Below, in pieces: positions 45,941 to 57,725 of a stretch of DNA of 64,000 bases. Numbering within the stretch: the first letter of the stretch is position 1; every line of letters starts with the position of its first letter. This stretch comes from Paraphoma chrysanthemicola (lineage: Eukaryota; Ascomycota; Dothideomycetes; Pleosporales; Phaeosphaeriaceae): contig JAGMWG010000001.1 of assembly GCA_020744225.1 (NCBI GenBank), positions 2,480,001-2,544,000 on the forward strand, read 5' to 3'. The notes below the pieces were generated by a model. That model did no database searches. It worked only from the letters and a program-made list of their open reading frames with translations, and was not told the origin of the DNA. Made by a program: the position numbers and the translations under genes.

Positions 45941-48311
45941 ATGGCAGTCCCTACACAGTTGGCTTGTGAGTATCCCAAGTAGCTGCCTGACTGGCATGTG
46001 GGCTAACAGAAATCCGCAGATCGCACCTCCAAGGCCATCGGCCTCTTCAACGCCGCTCCTGTCTACGAGCCTTTGCCAGGTTTTCAGAAGTACGTCTTGT
46101 TGTGACCATACTTGTTTCTTCATCAAGATGCTGACCTTTGTGTAGGCCAGAGGGTAACCTCCGCTGCTGCTGCTACTCCCCTGACAGCCGGTATTTCGCA
46201 TGGGCATCACCCGAACAGTAAGCTTCACCAATACCAACGCAAGTTCACTTGCTAATACATATACTCAGGGTTTCGGTCGTTGACGCCTCGACTGGGCGCA
46301 TTGTCACCACGCTTCCCACCCCCAACGTTTTCGAGCTAGGCTTCTCTCCCTTGGGAACATACATTATAACGTGGCAGCGACCCACCAAAGACGAGGAAGG
46401 CAATGCCGTGAAGAATCTCAAGGTCTGGAGGACCGTGTCTGAGGAAGCCGAGGCCGGCGAGGCGCGTTCAGTGGTCGGCGAGTACGTGCAGAAGAACCAG
46501 ACCGGATGGAATTTGCAGTACACTTCAGACGAGCAGTTCTGTGCACGTACTGTGACGAACGAGGTCCAATTCTACCAGTCGCATGACTTGCGCACCGTTT
46601 GGAACAAGCTTCGCGTGGAGGGCGTGACAGACTTTGCATTGTCGCCCGGCAAGACCCATTCAGTTGCCGTTTTTGTACCGGAGCGCAAGGTAAGAATGAC
46701 AGCCAGGCGTAAAGGAATATGAGCTGACGTGAATAGGGCATGCCCGCCGCAGTCAAAGTCTTCCAAGTCCCTCAATTCGCTTCCGCTGTATCGCAGAAGA
46801 CATTTTACAAGGGCGACAAGGTTCAGCTGAAGTGGAACGACCTGGGCACTAGCCTCATTGTGCTAGCTCAGACTGAAGTCGACAAGACGAATAAGAGCTA
46901 CTACGGCGAGACGAACATGTACATCCTTAGCGCCAACGGCTCCTTCGATTCGCGCATCACGCTCGACAAGGAGGGCCCTATCCACGATGTATCCTGGTCA
47001 CCCAACTCGAAAGAGTTCGGCGTTGTGTACGGCTACATGCCAGCGAAGACGACTATCTTCAATGCTCGGGCGGTGCCCCAGCACAACTTCGACCTGGGCC
47101 CACGCAACACTATCCTCTTCTCTCCGCACGGACGTTTCGTCCTCGTTGCTGGCTTCGGAAACTTGGCAGGCGACATGGATATCTACGATCTCGAGAAGAA
47201 CTACGCAAAGGTGTGTACGATCAAAGCGTCGAATTGCACGTACTGCGAGTGGAGCCCCGACGGCCGTCACATTCTTACTGCGACGACGAGCCCGCGTCTC
47301 CGTGTTGATAACGGTGTACGCATCTACCATGTCAGCGGTGGTCTTATGTACAACGAAGAGATGACCGAGATGTACCATGTTACATGGCGACCGCAGTCAA
47401 CCTTGACTCATCCTTTGGAGAATCCGCTCGCCCCTGCACCGGCACCGCAGCCTTCGGCTCTTGCATTCTTGAGCACACAGAAGACACCATCGAAGCCCGC
47501 CGGCGCGTACCGTCCACCAGGTGCACGCGGCACCATCACGCCGCTCCTTTTCAAGCGCGAGGATGAGGGTGGTGCTGCATACACCAACACGGGCGTGTCG
47601 TCAACGAATGTGGGCTTCCAAAATGGATTCGGCAAGCCGCGCCGCCGTGAAGTTCCCGGAGCGGAAACGGTCGATTCCCTCCCACCTGGTGCTGCTCCCG
47701 GAGGCGGTGTCAGTCTTACTGGCACCGAAGGCGATGCAGAATTGTCGAAGGCAGCTTTGAAGAACAAGAAGAAGCGTGAAGCCAAGAAGGCTCGCGAGGC
47801 TGCGGATAAGGCTGCTGGCCTCGCTGCGGAAGGCATTAATCCTCCGACTGGACCTGCAAGTGCAGGCCGCAGCCCCGAGCGCCGTGACCAGCGTGGTCAT
47901 CAGCGTAGCCGAAGCAAGAATGGGAACGGGGCGTACGGAAATCAGCAGGGCCGTAGCCCGAGCCAGCATCGCAATTATGGCAACAGCCCGAATCGCCAAG
48001 CTGGTCAAGATGGCCACCATCGACAGATGATGGGCCAGCAGCACCACCAACGTGCTGGCTCTGGCCAAGCACCACCGCCTCCGATCCAGACTGAAAACCA
48101 GGGACCAGCTCCCGACCTCACCGTCACCAGCCCTGGCGATGGCAACCCCAATGACAAGAAGATGCGTGGTCTGCTCAAGAAGATCCGGGCTATTGACGAG
48201 CTGAAGATGCGCCAAGCTGGAGGCGAGAAGTTGGAGGACACGCAGATCAAGAAGATTGCAACAGAACAGCAGATCCGCAAAGAGTTGGATACCATCGGCT
48301 TCAGTGGATAG
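45941..48311 (+). CDS. Eukaryotic translation initiation factor 2A, 720 aa, 5 exons
   Basis: Binds the 40S ribosome and delivers initiator tRNA in GTP-independent, non-canonical initiation. Exons 45941-45965, 46020-46089, 46146-46217, 46269-46689 and 46737-48311. The N-terminal beta-propeller is complete: NLRCCCYSPDSRYFAWASPE, VFELGFSPLGTYIITWQRP, VTDFALSPGKTHSVAVF, DVSWSPNSKEFGVVYGYMPA, NTILFSPHGRFVLVAGFGNL and YCEWSPDGRHILTATTSPRL. The middle is Gly/Pro/Ala-rich. The C-terminus has a Lys-rich helix (KNKKKREAKKAREAADKAAG), a His/Gln-rich stretch and a final helix (KKMRGLLKKIRAIDELKMRQ). The small first exons are typical of fungal eIF2A genes. Confidence 0.95.
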
Positions 48312-48801
48312 GATTGCACGGAATGTGTACTTCGCTTTCCTGGCATCATCGGAGAATAGGACATGTGCGCGTCGCTGACTCTGTCACCTCGCTGTGGTGA
48401 TTTACTAGAATGTGCGCGCAGATGTGCAAGGCTGAAATCCATGTAGATGCTGGATGTACACATCGCGACAAGATGTGAGATTGGATGAATGTATTGTAGC
48501 TTAGTACGAAAGCGCCACCCAAAGTTCAGAAAATCATTCTTCACGCGAAGAGGATTTTATCGAAAAGAAGCCGTTAATCGCTATTGCTACTAGTGCACCG
48601 GTCGATCGCTCGATGCATGCCGAACCTGTGAATTTTGATGATATCATCACGACTTCAACCCCGACAACAAATCGTATGAAAAGTCCTTAAAAGATACGCT
48701 TCGTACATTTATAAATCACAGTCACCTCTCTCACCTTACCCACACTTGTCTTCACTTTTTCGAATTACGCATCCTCATTCACCTCAAAACATCTTTCAGA
48801 A
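48312..48801. other. eIF2A 3' flank and upstream region of small hydrophilic gene
   Basis: TTTATAAATC at 48708-48717, about 85 bases before ATG 48802, is a likely TATA box. The rest holds the 3' UTR; no gene. Confidence 0.45.
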
Positions 48802-49093
48802 ATGCCTCACTCCAAAACTCCAGGCCAGTCCAATGCCGCGTCTGACAAATTCAACAAGCAAGATGCAGAAGGTATGTGTCCCGGTTTGACAACACTTACA
48901 AACTCATTAGTCGCTGACACTCGCTACAGCCAAAGGTCTAGGTGCACCAAACGCGCCTGCCGCGAAAGAGCAAGCAAAGCCCGGCGAGGCGCCTGTGGCT
49001 TCGGACAGTGGGAACTCGAACGTCGGTGTGGACCCGAGCGCGAATCAGAGAGGCGAGAAGGGGATTGGAGGGCCGAATTACGGGACGCATTGA
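48802..49093 (+). CDS. Small hydrophilic (LEA/hydrophilin-like) protein, 77 aa
   Basis: Unrecognised small protein. Exons 48802-48871 and 48930-49093, joined at DAE|AKGLGAPNAPAAK in phase 1. It begins MPHSKTPGQSNAASDKFNKQ and ends RGEKGIGGPNYGTH. Without Cys, Trp or membrane segments, and rich in Ala, Gly, Asn, Lys and Ser, it resembles stress-induced unfolded proteins (inference). The TATA box upstream fits induced expression. It converges with the GH47 gene, with a 148-base gap. Confidence 0.65.
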
Positions 49094-49241
49094 GTTGCGC
49101 ATAGGATCATGTGGGAATGGAGCGAAGGGATCATGTTTGTGAAGTGCGCAGGCAGGAAGGAAGTGACGTGGAATGGATATGTGTTACCTCAACGAGATGA
49201 GACATGATTCTTGAATTTGATACCAGACAGCAAGTCTAATT

Positions 49242-51100
49242 CTACCATCCATGTTGCGCCTCCGCTTTTGGTATCCTAAACGGATGCGCTTCAGTATTGA
49301 ACACAAAGTCATCCAGACTAATCACGTCTGGATCTGAGAAGACGAGGAAGAAGTATTTGAGCGTTTCGGCCATCCAGAAACTCTGTGCACTGTGTTAGCA
49401 TTCGAAGCGCTCTCGAGCGTAGAAATTTGTGTACACACCTCCATACTATCGCTCCTGGGTGGCGATTCCGCGCTGATGTCCAACAGCGCAGAGTTTCCAA
49501 TGTCGGTATCTGTGCTGCGCTGAATAGCGGTCCACATGTCCCATGCTGCAGCTTGCCATGACTGCTCGCCAGTGATGCGGTACATGATGAAGACGCTTTC
49601 AATAGCTTCGGGGCGGAGAATGTAACGCCTGTCGTCAATGGCGATGAAGCCACTCGGTAATCTCAAATTCGCAATATTGCGCAGCGGGTCTTTTTCTTCG
49701 CTCTTGTCAGCCAACGAGGCGACTGCATCGTGCCATTCTTTCTCGTTCCAGTGACACTCGGTTGTGTTGGGACATTTCAGGAGGTGGGAGACTTCAGGCA
49801 TAATGCCCGAAGTCGAGGCTTTGTAGGCCCACACGCAGGTATCGGTGAGCTGACGCGCGATTTTATAGTGGGACTTTTTGTCGAAGAGCTTGCTGCCGAG
49901 AGCGAACATGCCGCCTGTGTAGCAGGACAGATGTTGTAGCACAGAGTCTACGAAGACGGTGGAGCCTTCAACGCGGACGAAGCCGGACGCAAGGAGGTCA
50001 GCGTCCTCTGGTGTTGATGGGCGGAAGAGCGCATGCTCGATGGCGGTTTCCATGCTCTTCTCGTACATTTTTTGATAGATGTAATCTTGGCCACCAAGTA
50101 GTGCGTACATCTTCGGCAGATATTCGTACATGGAATCTGCCATGGAGTTGAGGGTGAAGCTGTTGTCTTCCGTGAAATCGGCCTTCTTCCCATTGACGAC
50201 ATAAGGCCACATGCCTGCCAATTTCGTCTTTTCCTGCTGCTCCTCCATGAGTCGAGTGATGCGTGTCACGGCATCATAGTACCTTGGGTCGCCCGTGAGC
50301 TGCGTCAGGCGAGTAAACTCCATTGTCATGGAGCCGATTTCCGCCAGCAGAACTTGATCATGCGCCACTTGCGGCTTCCCTTCTCCTGCTCCCCTGAAAT
50401 CCCATCGTGTGATGGGCATGTGATTGGGTGTGTCGAAAGCGTGGTAGAGCATCTCGCCGACTTCTTTGGCTTTCGCCAGGAGCCTCTCGTCCTTGCTGAG
50501 CTCGTATGCCGACAGCAGTCCACCCAAGTGTCTGATGTTGGTTTCGAAGACGTTGACCAGTTCCAGGTCAGTGTATCCAAAATCAATCGTCTCCACGTCT
50601 TCGATGGCAGAGTTGAACTCCTCCTCAAAGCCCATGATCCATAGTGTGTCCAGTGCATCGATAAGTGTCGCTGCCCATCCACCAAAATGGTCTGTCACCT
50701 CGCCGCTTATAGGCCGTATCTCATCATGCATCCACGCATAGGTCCGATAGTTCCGCCAGCACTTCAAGAATTGCTTCCTGACTTCTTCCCTCCTCGTTTC
50801 TCGTATGTTCCTTGCCGTGGCATCCTCCTTCTTCGTTGAGAAGTCGAATTGTACGCGCGGCAGCTGTGTCGGCTTCGTTGTAGGCAAGGGGATTGGCGAA
50901 TCGACCTTGTTCTTGATAGGCACTTTCGCCCAATCAAACGACTTGTACGCCTGCTGCCGCTCCGGTCGAGGTTTCTTCGGTCTGGGTTTGTAAGGGCTCG
51001 GGCGATCGGTCGCTTCATAGGGAAATGAGAAGGAGTATAACATGTAGATTAAAACCACGGTTATAGCCGTGTACAGGCCGTAGCGCCGCAGAAGCGCCAT
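49242..51100 (-). CDS. Class I alpha-1,2-mannosidase, GH47, 600 aa
   Basis: Trims mannose from N-glycans on glycoproteins in the ER or Golgi. Exons on the minus strand: 51100-49439 and 49382-49242; a 56-nt phase 0 intron near the C-terminus. Type II membrane protein: short cytosolic MALLRR, then the anchor YGLYTAITVVLIYMLYSFSF, a Pro-rich stem and the catalytic domain from about residue 105. GH47 motifs are HDEIRPISGE, GWAATLIDALDTLWIMG, LAEIGSMTMEFTRLTQLTGD, FTEDNSFTLNSMADSMYEYL-like region, LLKCPNTTECHW and YILRPEAIESVFIMYRITG. The end, SFWMAETLKYFFLVFSDPD, supplies the conserved last helix and comes from the second exon. Ca2+ binding is by the terminal Thr region in this family; I did not pin the residue. 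Confidence 0.95.
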
Positions 51101-51406
51101 GATGAATTATTAATTGCGTGTCGAAGGGAAGTCAAGACACAATGAAGAAGGAGGCAAGCTGACTGCCCGCTAGAAGGCCCGCGAGCCCATACGAGTGAGT
51201 CTAAGGAGAGCTCCTGGCTGTCGGCAGCTGAGTGGGACGCGGACCCTGAACGCCAAGGCGGCAGTCGCGCGCGAACGTGGTGCATCCCTGCAAGTACGCC
51301 ATGAACACAGGCCACGCGTTGACAGCTGTTCGGACTTGAAGTTACTTCTACCTTCTCGATTAAATTGCTATATGGATGTATCCTCACATGCATTCCTACA
51401 CACTGG

Positions 51407-53029
51407 CTACCTCGCCATCCCTGACCCCGCGCTCACGGGGCTCTTGTCACCCCTCCTCTTCTCGGGCTGTAACAGCCCATTAAGATGCTTCACGTCCTTC
51501 ATCACCTCTCTGAAGTAGTCACCCTCAATCTCCTTGTCCTTCATTCTGTCCTTGTCTTGAAGCACATTCAGACAATAGAACACAATGTTCCCCAGAAACT
51601 TGTTGCTCTCACGCTCGACATCTTCCGCGAGATCCGTTGGGTCCTTCTCTTCCCCGTCGTTAACGAAGAGCTTCACTGTGTTGGACGAGGGATCGAAGTC
51701 GACGTAAGAGATGGGTGCTTTCAGGGCTAGCTCCGCCACCACAAGTCCGATGCGGAAGATCTGCACGTGCTTTGTGAGGTCGCGACTGCCTCTGCCTGCG
51801 CGGTTGGCTTCGAGACATTGATCGAGTGTCTTGGTCGTTGACTTGCTGCCAGGTGCCGCGGTGAGCATGCTCGTCCAGTTGCCGTCCTGCCCTCTTCGCC
51901 ACCGCACGTTCGAGCAGTCCAGGAAGTTCAGCCATTGGCTTCCGATCAGGCGGAGAGAGCCTTGTGCAATCCCGCTCGCTATTGCGCTCTGATCCCGAGG
52001 GTAGAGGATCTGTGAGCCGAGGTAGGCATTCTTGTTCTTGATAGTAGTAGCAAGGGAGTCTTTATGCTCTAGGTCTACCAGGTGATGTGACCGCGGCACG
52101 CTGACATGAAACCCATCGGAGCTTGCTGCCGATGGCAGGACGTACAGGTCGTCTCCCGGATTGCTTCGAAGGGCTGGAACAACAGCCTTGAAGTCACTCT
52201 TGACCCGCGATGAGTTGTTGACTGCTTTGATCTTGACAGGATGCACAACAATCTCATGCGTTCTGCCTTCGAGATTCAGCAGAAAGTCAAAGTCGCGCTC
52301 AGGTATCTGCGGCACGGAAAGTCCGATATGAACGCGATTGCCGTGACCAGAAACTCGGTGCAGAAGCTGCGCGTCTTGCCGCGCTGCCATTGAGTTGCGA
52401 AGGTGCCTGCCCAGATCGTCGGTTCCCCCATCTCCGACTTTGAGCACCACTCTGCGGCCTGGAAGTCGTTTGATCTCTGCGAATATCTCTGGGTGTTCCC
52501 TCTCCAGGAAGTAGTCAGAGAATCGCTCGAGTACACCCACTTTCTTGTCCAGCCGCTCAATCCGTCTCTCCAGCTCGTCAGCTTTTCCGAGTGCACTCAA
52601 GACGAACTTGTGGGACCAGGTAGTATTCCCTTTGATGCGACGAAGACAATCCTCCAGCAATTGCTCGTCGAAATCGGTCTCAGTATCATCCAATGGCCCT
52701 TTAGACAGACGAACTTGCAAAGCGCGACCCAAAATCTTGTTAATGTCTTGTCGGACCTTTCTTGAGGCAACGCTAATGGATCCCAAAGTGGCCGTTATGC
52801 GATTGGTACCTTCCTTACCAAAGAGCACTTGCATGTATTTGATTGGTCGCTCCTCGATTCGGTATTTGCGCTTCCAGGACGCCAATGCAAGCTCGGCTAC
52901 AGCCAGACCTTCGTGAATGTCGTACAGTCTGTCGGATAGACGTTTCCATTTTCGCGTTTGATGTGCGAAGCTCTCTAGAGCTTCCCCAGCTGTGAACAGC
53001 GCGGCGAGTATTCCTATGACCTCCGCCAT
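51407..53029 (-). CDS. HeLo/DUF7580-like protein of unknown function, 540 aa
   Basis: Single exon from ATG 53029. The N-terminus MAEVIGILAALFTAGEALES, followed by amphipathic helices, looks like the helical N-terminal domains found in fungal cell-death and NLR-like proteins (HeLo-like group). The C-terminal third, with LRLIGSQWLNFLDCSNVRWR, FRIGLVVAELAL and the late helix NKFLGNIVFYCLNVL, recalls the DUF7580 module that often follows such domains. Both links are pattern-based inference. A coiled-coil part (KADELERRIERLDKKVGVLE) lies between. It could instead be a plain structural protein. It is divergent from the helical gene at 53686, with 656 bp between starts. Confidence 0.6.
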   Translation of the reverse strand: MAEVIGILAALFTAGEALESFAHQTRKWKRLSDRLYDIHEGLAVAELALASWKRKYRIEERPIKYMQVLFGKEGTNRITATLGSISVASRKVRQDINKILGRALQVRLSKGPLDDTETDFDEQLLEDCLRRIKGNTTWSHKFVLSALGKADELERRIERLDKKVGVLERFSDYFLEREHPEIFAEIKRLPGRRVVLKVGDGGTDDLGRHLRNSMAARQDAQLLHRVSGHGNRVHIGLSVPQIPERDFDFLLNLEGRTHEIVVHPVKIKAVNNSSRVKSDFKAVVPALRSNPGDDLYVLPSAASSDGFHVSVPRSHHLVDLEHKDSLATTIKNKNAYLGSQILYPRDQSAIASGIAQGSLRLIGSQWLNFLDCSNVRWRRGQDGNWTSMLTAAPGSKSTTKTLDQCLEANRAGRGSRDLTKHVQIFRIGLVVAELALKAPISYVDFDPSSNTVKLFVNDGEEKDPTDLAEDVERESNKFLGNIVFYCLNVLQDKDRMKDKEIEGDYFREVMKDVKHLNGLLQPEKRRGDKSPVSAGSGMAR

Positions 53030-53685
53030 TGTATGTTCGTGTATCTTGGATGCACCGAAATCGATGTTACGATGTTTTGATAGATCTTGCTATCGCCGTG
53101 ACAGGAGTTATGGCAATAATTGAGGAAAGAATCGGAGGCTGGTGTAGTTTCTCACAAGATAAATCCAGGTTGCGGACACCCTGTAGGTCATGAAGTATCT
53201 CCGAAAGCGCTAAAACCGGGCAGTGTGGTCAGGATCAGGAACGCGACGGAACCAGGCTGCGCTACCCCAAGAGCCGCAGTGAGCGGCTTCAATTCGAGAA
53301 GGCTCGACGCTGATGATATATGCGAACTTCAGCTCGGCGCTTGTTGCAGCAGCGAGGTGTCGCACAATTGGCCACTCAGCCCCTCTACAACTGCTTCGCC
53401 TCAGCAAATGGCCCCCACACCCACCCAGGGTGGTGCATCAGGTATTGCGCATGACGTTCTGGTCACCGATAAATCCGTTGAGAATTCCCTGAATTTCAAA
53501 TCCCCCATAACTTTGCAAGCCATATACGAGGTTGAGGATCATCAGGGTGGTGCGAGTGATTCATCCGACCTCGTATTACGACGCACCAAAGCCGGCCTCC
53601 GACGCGCACATAGCCCTGTCGCTACACGACTTCAAGCTCAACCTCGCAGTCCTCATAGCAACCTCACCCAAATTGTCTTCTCGCA
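53030..53685. other. Shared upstream region of two divergent genes
   Basis: 656 bases between the ATGs at 53029 and 53686. The frame of the downstream gene is partly open further up, from a GTG-free stretch with no good ATG before 53686. I see no extra gene. Confidence 0.4.
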
Positions 53686-54881
53686 ATGTCATCAAAATCG
53701 TCCATTGTCCTCGAGGTCGATGAATACGAGCAAGAACCGAACGTGCGCCGCGCACGCTCAAACGAACACTTTGATTACCTCAAAGAATCAGAACGATGGA
53801 GGAGAAGCGATCAAGAACTGCAAATAACTCGCTATCGCGACCGAGCCCATTTCGGCGCAAGTTACCAGCGCCCAAAAGCGGATCACCTGACCGTTCCAAT
53901 CTACGAAACTTCACCTCGCCGTCCACGAGCGCGATCTGACACGCGCGATGAGGCTTCGCGAAACTTCAAGACACAGGAGATGCGACCAAGCGCACTGCCA
54001 AATTCCTTCAGCGACCCTGAACTACCGGATCCAAGACAAGAGCGGGGATCGACTCAGTCCCGCGTGCCTGCTGTTGACAGACCAAAGATCAAGATCCCAC
54101 CGGTCGTGATCCAAGAACATCCACCCCTTTCGGCAGCTCCAGGGCGAAGTCCAAGCGCAAGTCCTAGATCACCTTCTGGGCAACCGATGCTGCAGTACAA
54201 ATACCTCTTGCTACAAAACAAGTTTGCGGAGATCACATCAGCTTGTCTCCGTTATATTGATGTAGAGGCGGCAAATCCACGAGACTTGACGTTTGAGAAA
54301 ATCTCAGAACAAATCAAGGGTATTGAATTCGATCTCAAAGTCTGGAGCTATGTTACAAACATCGAAAAGATGCCGAGACTAGATGTACCTGAAAATGCTG
54401 TTGCAGTGACAGATGCGGCGTCGCGGATTATGGACCGGATGTATGATCGGGCGGTGGAGTTGAAGGAGGCGTGTGCGAGAGCCAAGCCAGGGGATCTGAA
54501 GTTTGCAGGGCTGAAGAAGGTAATTGATGAGACTATGTTATTTGAAGATACGACATCGGCACAGTAAGTGTAAAACGATGGCCATGGGAAGATGTGACTA
54601 ACTCATATAGGAATGAACAAGATTCGACGGAAAGTCTGGGTCATATCATTGAATCAAGCTTGCATGGCATAAAATTGCAGACCAAAAGCCTCAAGCGCCT
54701 GACGCGGTCACTTCAGGATGCGACGCCGGGCGCAAAGGAAGAAATGGTTGCTGTCTCATCGTTGATAGGCGAGGCGGTAAAATTCTTTGGCTCAGATGCT
54801 GCGATGAAGAGGTACCCGATTGATAGCAAGTTTACTGGCAGGCGAGCGTTAGACGAAGTCAAAGTAGTCACCGGAAGTTGA
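53686..54881 (+). CDS. Unknown protein, disordered N-terminus and helical C-terminus, 382 aa
   Basis: Not recognised. Exons 53686-54563 and 54611-54881, phase 2 intron of 47 nt. Residues 1-165 are charged and Ser/Pro/Arg-rich (PGRSPSASPRSPSGQP), probably unstructured. Residues 166-382 form predicted helices (LLLQNKFAEITSACLRYIDV, ISEQIKGIEFDLKVWSYVTN, SLHGIKLQTKSLKRLTRSLQ). The helical part is regular and hydrophobic enough for a folded bundle. It converges with the dioxygenase gene, with 109 bases between the stops, so their 3' UTRs probably overlap. Confidence 0.7.
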
Positions 54882-54990
54882 GATCTTTTCCAGCATGGGT
54901 CAAGGTTTTGCGGTACGTTTCTCTAGCAAGGCGTTGTTTCTCATGATATCCGGAGTTTAGACAGAGACGGCAAGGATCTCATTGCGCAAA

Positions 54991-56146
54991 TTACGCTGCA
55001 TCTCCACCATTTTCCTTCTTCGTCTCCTCCACGTTCCAATTCGTACCTTCCCTCTCCAATCTCCTAGCACGCTCATCCCGTCCCTCACTCTTCGGATCAA
55101 GATACGCTGTCTATAGTCAGCATGCACCAATCCGAACACAATATGAACTTACGTTTTTCCCCAAACACCGTCGTCCTGACACCCCTCCTCGGCTCCTTAT
55201 ACCGTCCTGGAATCACTCTATGCAACGTACACCTATTATCCCACATGGCCACACTTCCGACCGCCCACTTCCACCGGACCAGATGATCATCCGCGGAATG
55301 GATATGATACTCCAGGAACTGCAACAGGCTATCAGATTCTTTTTTCTTGAGCTCCGCGAACCCGGTCACAAAGCCAGGGTTCACGTTGAGTGCTTTGAGC
55401 CCCGTGACGGGATGAGTGCGCACGGCGGGGTGGTGTGTGTCGATTGGAGGCCGGTTTGGGCCGGTGCCCCATAGATCGAGAATAGTATCGTATTGCAAGC
55501 GGCTTGTGTGAACAGCGTGCAGGGATTCGACATATTTCTGTAAAGCGGTGCTGAGTTCGTCGAAGAGACCGTATTGAGATACCCAAGCTGTATCGCCGCC
55601 GACTGGAGGATGTTCTTCCATTCTTAGCAGCGAGTAGCTGGGCGGGTTAATCTCGAAGCTCGTGTCGGCGTGGAAGTCACCTGAGGGCCATGGAGTGTAT
55701 GTCAGTGCCTCGCGGTGGTCAATGGTAGAACCCTTGATTGTGACGTGTTGCTGGTCTTTTTGAGCGGGGTGTTTGTCCAGGATCCCGTAGTGCTGGAAGA
55801 GCTGAACTTGAGATTCAGTGGTGAGGTCTTGGTTGCGGAAGAAGACGACGCCACGTTGGGTGACCAAGGCAGCGAGCTCGTCGAGTTGCGCTGGAGAAAG
55901 CTGGGAGAGTTGGACGTCCTCGAGCAGGGTGCCAATGGATTCGGTGAGGTCGGTGCGCTTAGCCACGGAGAGGAGGTTCGTGAAGTTTGGATCTGCATAA
56001 TTGGCCCGATCTTTCTCGACAGTGATTTCAGTTCGTAGTGGGTCGGGAGGTGTGTGCTTTGCAATCTTGGGATTGAACGATGGATGGAGGGTGAAAGGAA
56101 ATCCTGAATCAGGGGAGACGTGCTTGCGAGCTTCGAGGTGATCCAT
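54991..56146 (-). CDS. TfdA/TauD-family 2-oxoglutarate dioxygenase, 369 aa
   Basis: Fe(II)- and 2-oxoglutarate-dependent oxygenase; fungal relatives act on taurine or other sulfonates, but the substrate here is not predictable. Exons on the minus strand: 56146-55153 and 55106-54991. Metal ligands His159 and Asp161 in PSGDFHADTSFE and distal His309 in DNRCTLHRVIPG are present, as is Arg324 in RRGVRTTVFGEK for the co-substrate. The intron joins GEK to PYLDPKSEGRDERARRLERE; the acceptor is the CAG at 55107-55109, not the TAG six bases before. ATG 56146 is the first in-frame ATG. Length fits the family. Confidence 0.9.
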
Positions 56147-57725
56147 CGTGGCGACACTGAAAATCCAATTACTGTGTGAAGAAGCTTGTGATTGCTCGTA
56201 TTGGTGGCCGTGTTTAGAATTGAGAATCAATGCAGTCCCAAGGTCCTGACAAGCGTGTGCTATATCCTATAATTGACACCGAACAGCGTCCAAAGCCGAA
56301 GGTGATACACAATTGTCTCAAGAGAATAAGCCTGCGCATTTCATCTTCTGAGACTGGCTATGTGCAGTTACTTAAATCATCCATCGTCTGCAGACAAGCG
56401 TTAGGCACGACCAGTAGCAGCGTTCTACACTGGTCGTTCTATGGAACGATGAGCACGACATGATGGGAAAATGTGACGAGTCTTGGGATGCAGCTTTATT
56501 CCCATCTCTCATTGAAAGTGAGCGGGAATATCTGATAGCGTTGCTGATAGCTAAGTGGACGTCTTTGCAAATGTCGCAATGCCCTGCCGTTATCGCGGCA
56601 TCACCAGGAGCCCGCGGGAAGAAGCGAAATCACGTGTTCAGCCTAAAGCTTGACTGAACGTTCAACCTTGCGATGTGTCGATTACAACAAGACTTCTTTG
56701 TCAAGAAAGATACTTGAGATGGGACACTACCCCGGAGGTGGATAGGACCAAAGAGGATGGACGGGTTGATGCTCAAATCGTAATTTTGCAATTTCAATGG
56801 CGTACAACCTCAGCTTGACCAATCGTTTCCAAGTTATGCGAGCAACAGACTACTATGCAGTCGCGACCCACTCTAAATATTGCGACTTAATGTGCTGCCA
56901 AGTAAGAGGAGACGGCAGAGTCTTCAGAAGCGTCGTATTCATTAGCCTCGAACAGTAGACTTCCTTGGTAGCAATCGCTTTGAGTATAGCTAAACAAGCC
57001 TAGCATATCCTGCGCTCTTAGACGACAATGTCGAGGTTCTTTCTAGATAGCCTGCGCCTTTGTGGCCTCTTCTAGTTCAACTCTAGAAGAGATATGAGCT
57101 TCTCAAGGCAGGGCAGTCTAGGGAGAAGCACGTAGCAAATGTCGACTGGAACGCTAATCAGCTCTTGATCGAGAGGAGCGTAAGGTCGCTCAGAAGCTTT
57201 TGTGAAAATTCAGTAATGCGATCAAATCAGCTTGAAAAGGCACGAGAAGTACTTGCAAACTTCTACAAGCTGTAGAGCATGTGGTGGTCACAAAGGTTAC
57301 TAATATCAAAGGAGTTGGTCGTACCACGCCGCTGTTCAACGAGCCCTTCGGTCACGACAGTATTTCAATCTCTAACCTGATCGCAAATTGCTTTTATAAC
57401 GATGTGATCAGCATCTCAAAATTTCTCGTGACAGTACCTCCTGGGAGTGACTCTATAGCCTTAATCGTGCATCACATGAGGACGTGCATCAGTTGGTGAC
57501 ACACGTGGATTATAGGTCTAGGAATGAATGATAGATGCTTGATTGAAACATGACATTGTTCAAGCTAAACTCTTTTCAATAACGACAGGATATCCGACGA
57601 GAGCTAGACAGCGCTATCTAGCCTTCAGGATGCAGACGTCAGGACCAACTTTGACGGAAACGACACCCGCTTTTATACTGACGTCTTCTCTGTCAAGTTC
57701 ACTGTCCTAGAGACCCGGACAGGTA
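56147..57725. other. Gene-poor interval, dioxygenase to secreted protein
   Basis: 1.6 kb with no credible coding frame. A 72-codon ATG frame at 57281-57499 has no family features. Base composition is AT-richer than the flanking genes. Confidence 0.45.

Noticed and set aside
57281..57499. 72-codon frame in the gene-poor interval
   Set aside because: No homology I can recognise, no signal or domain; likely chance.
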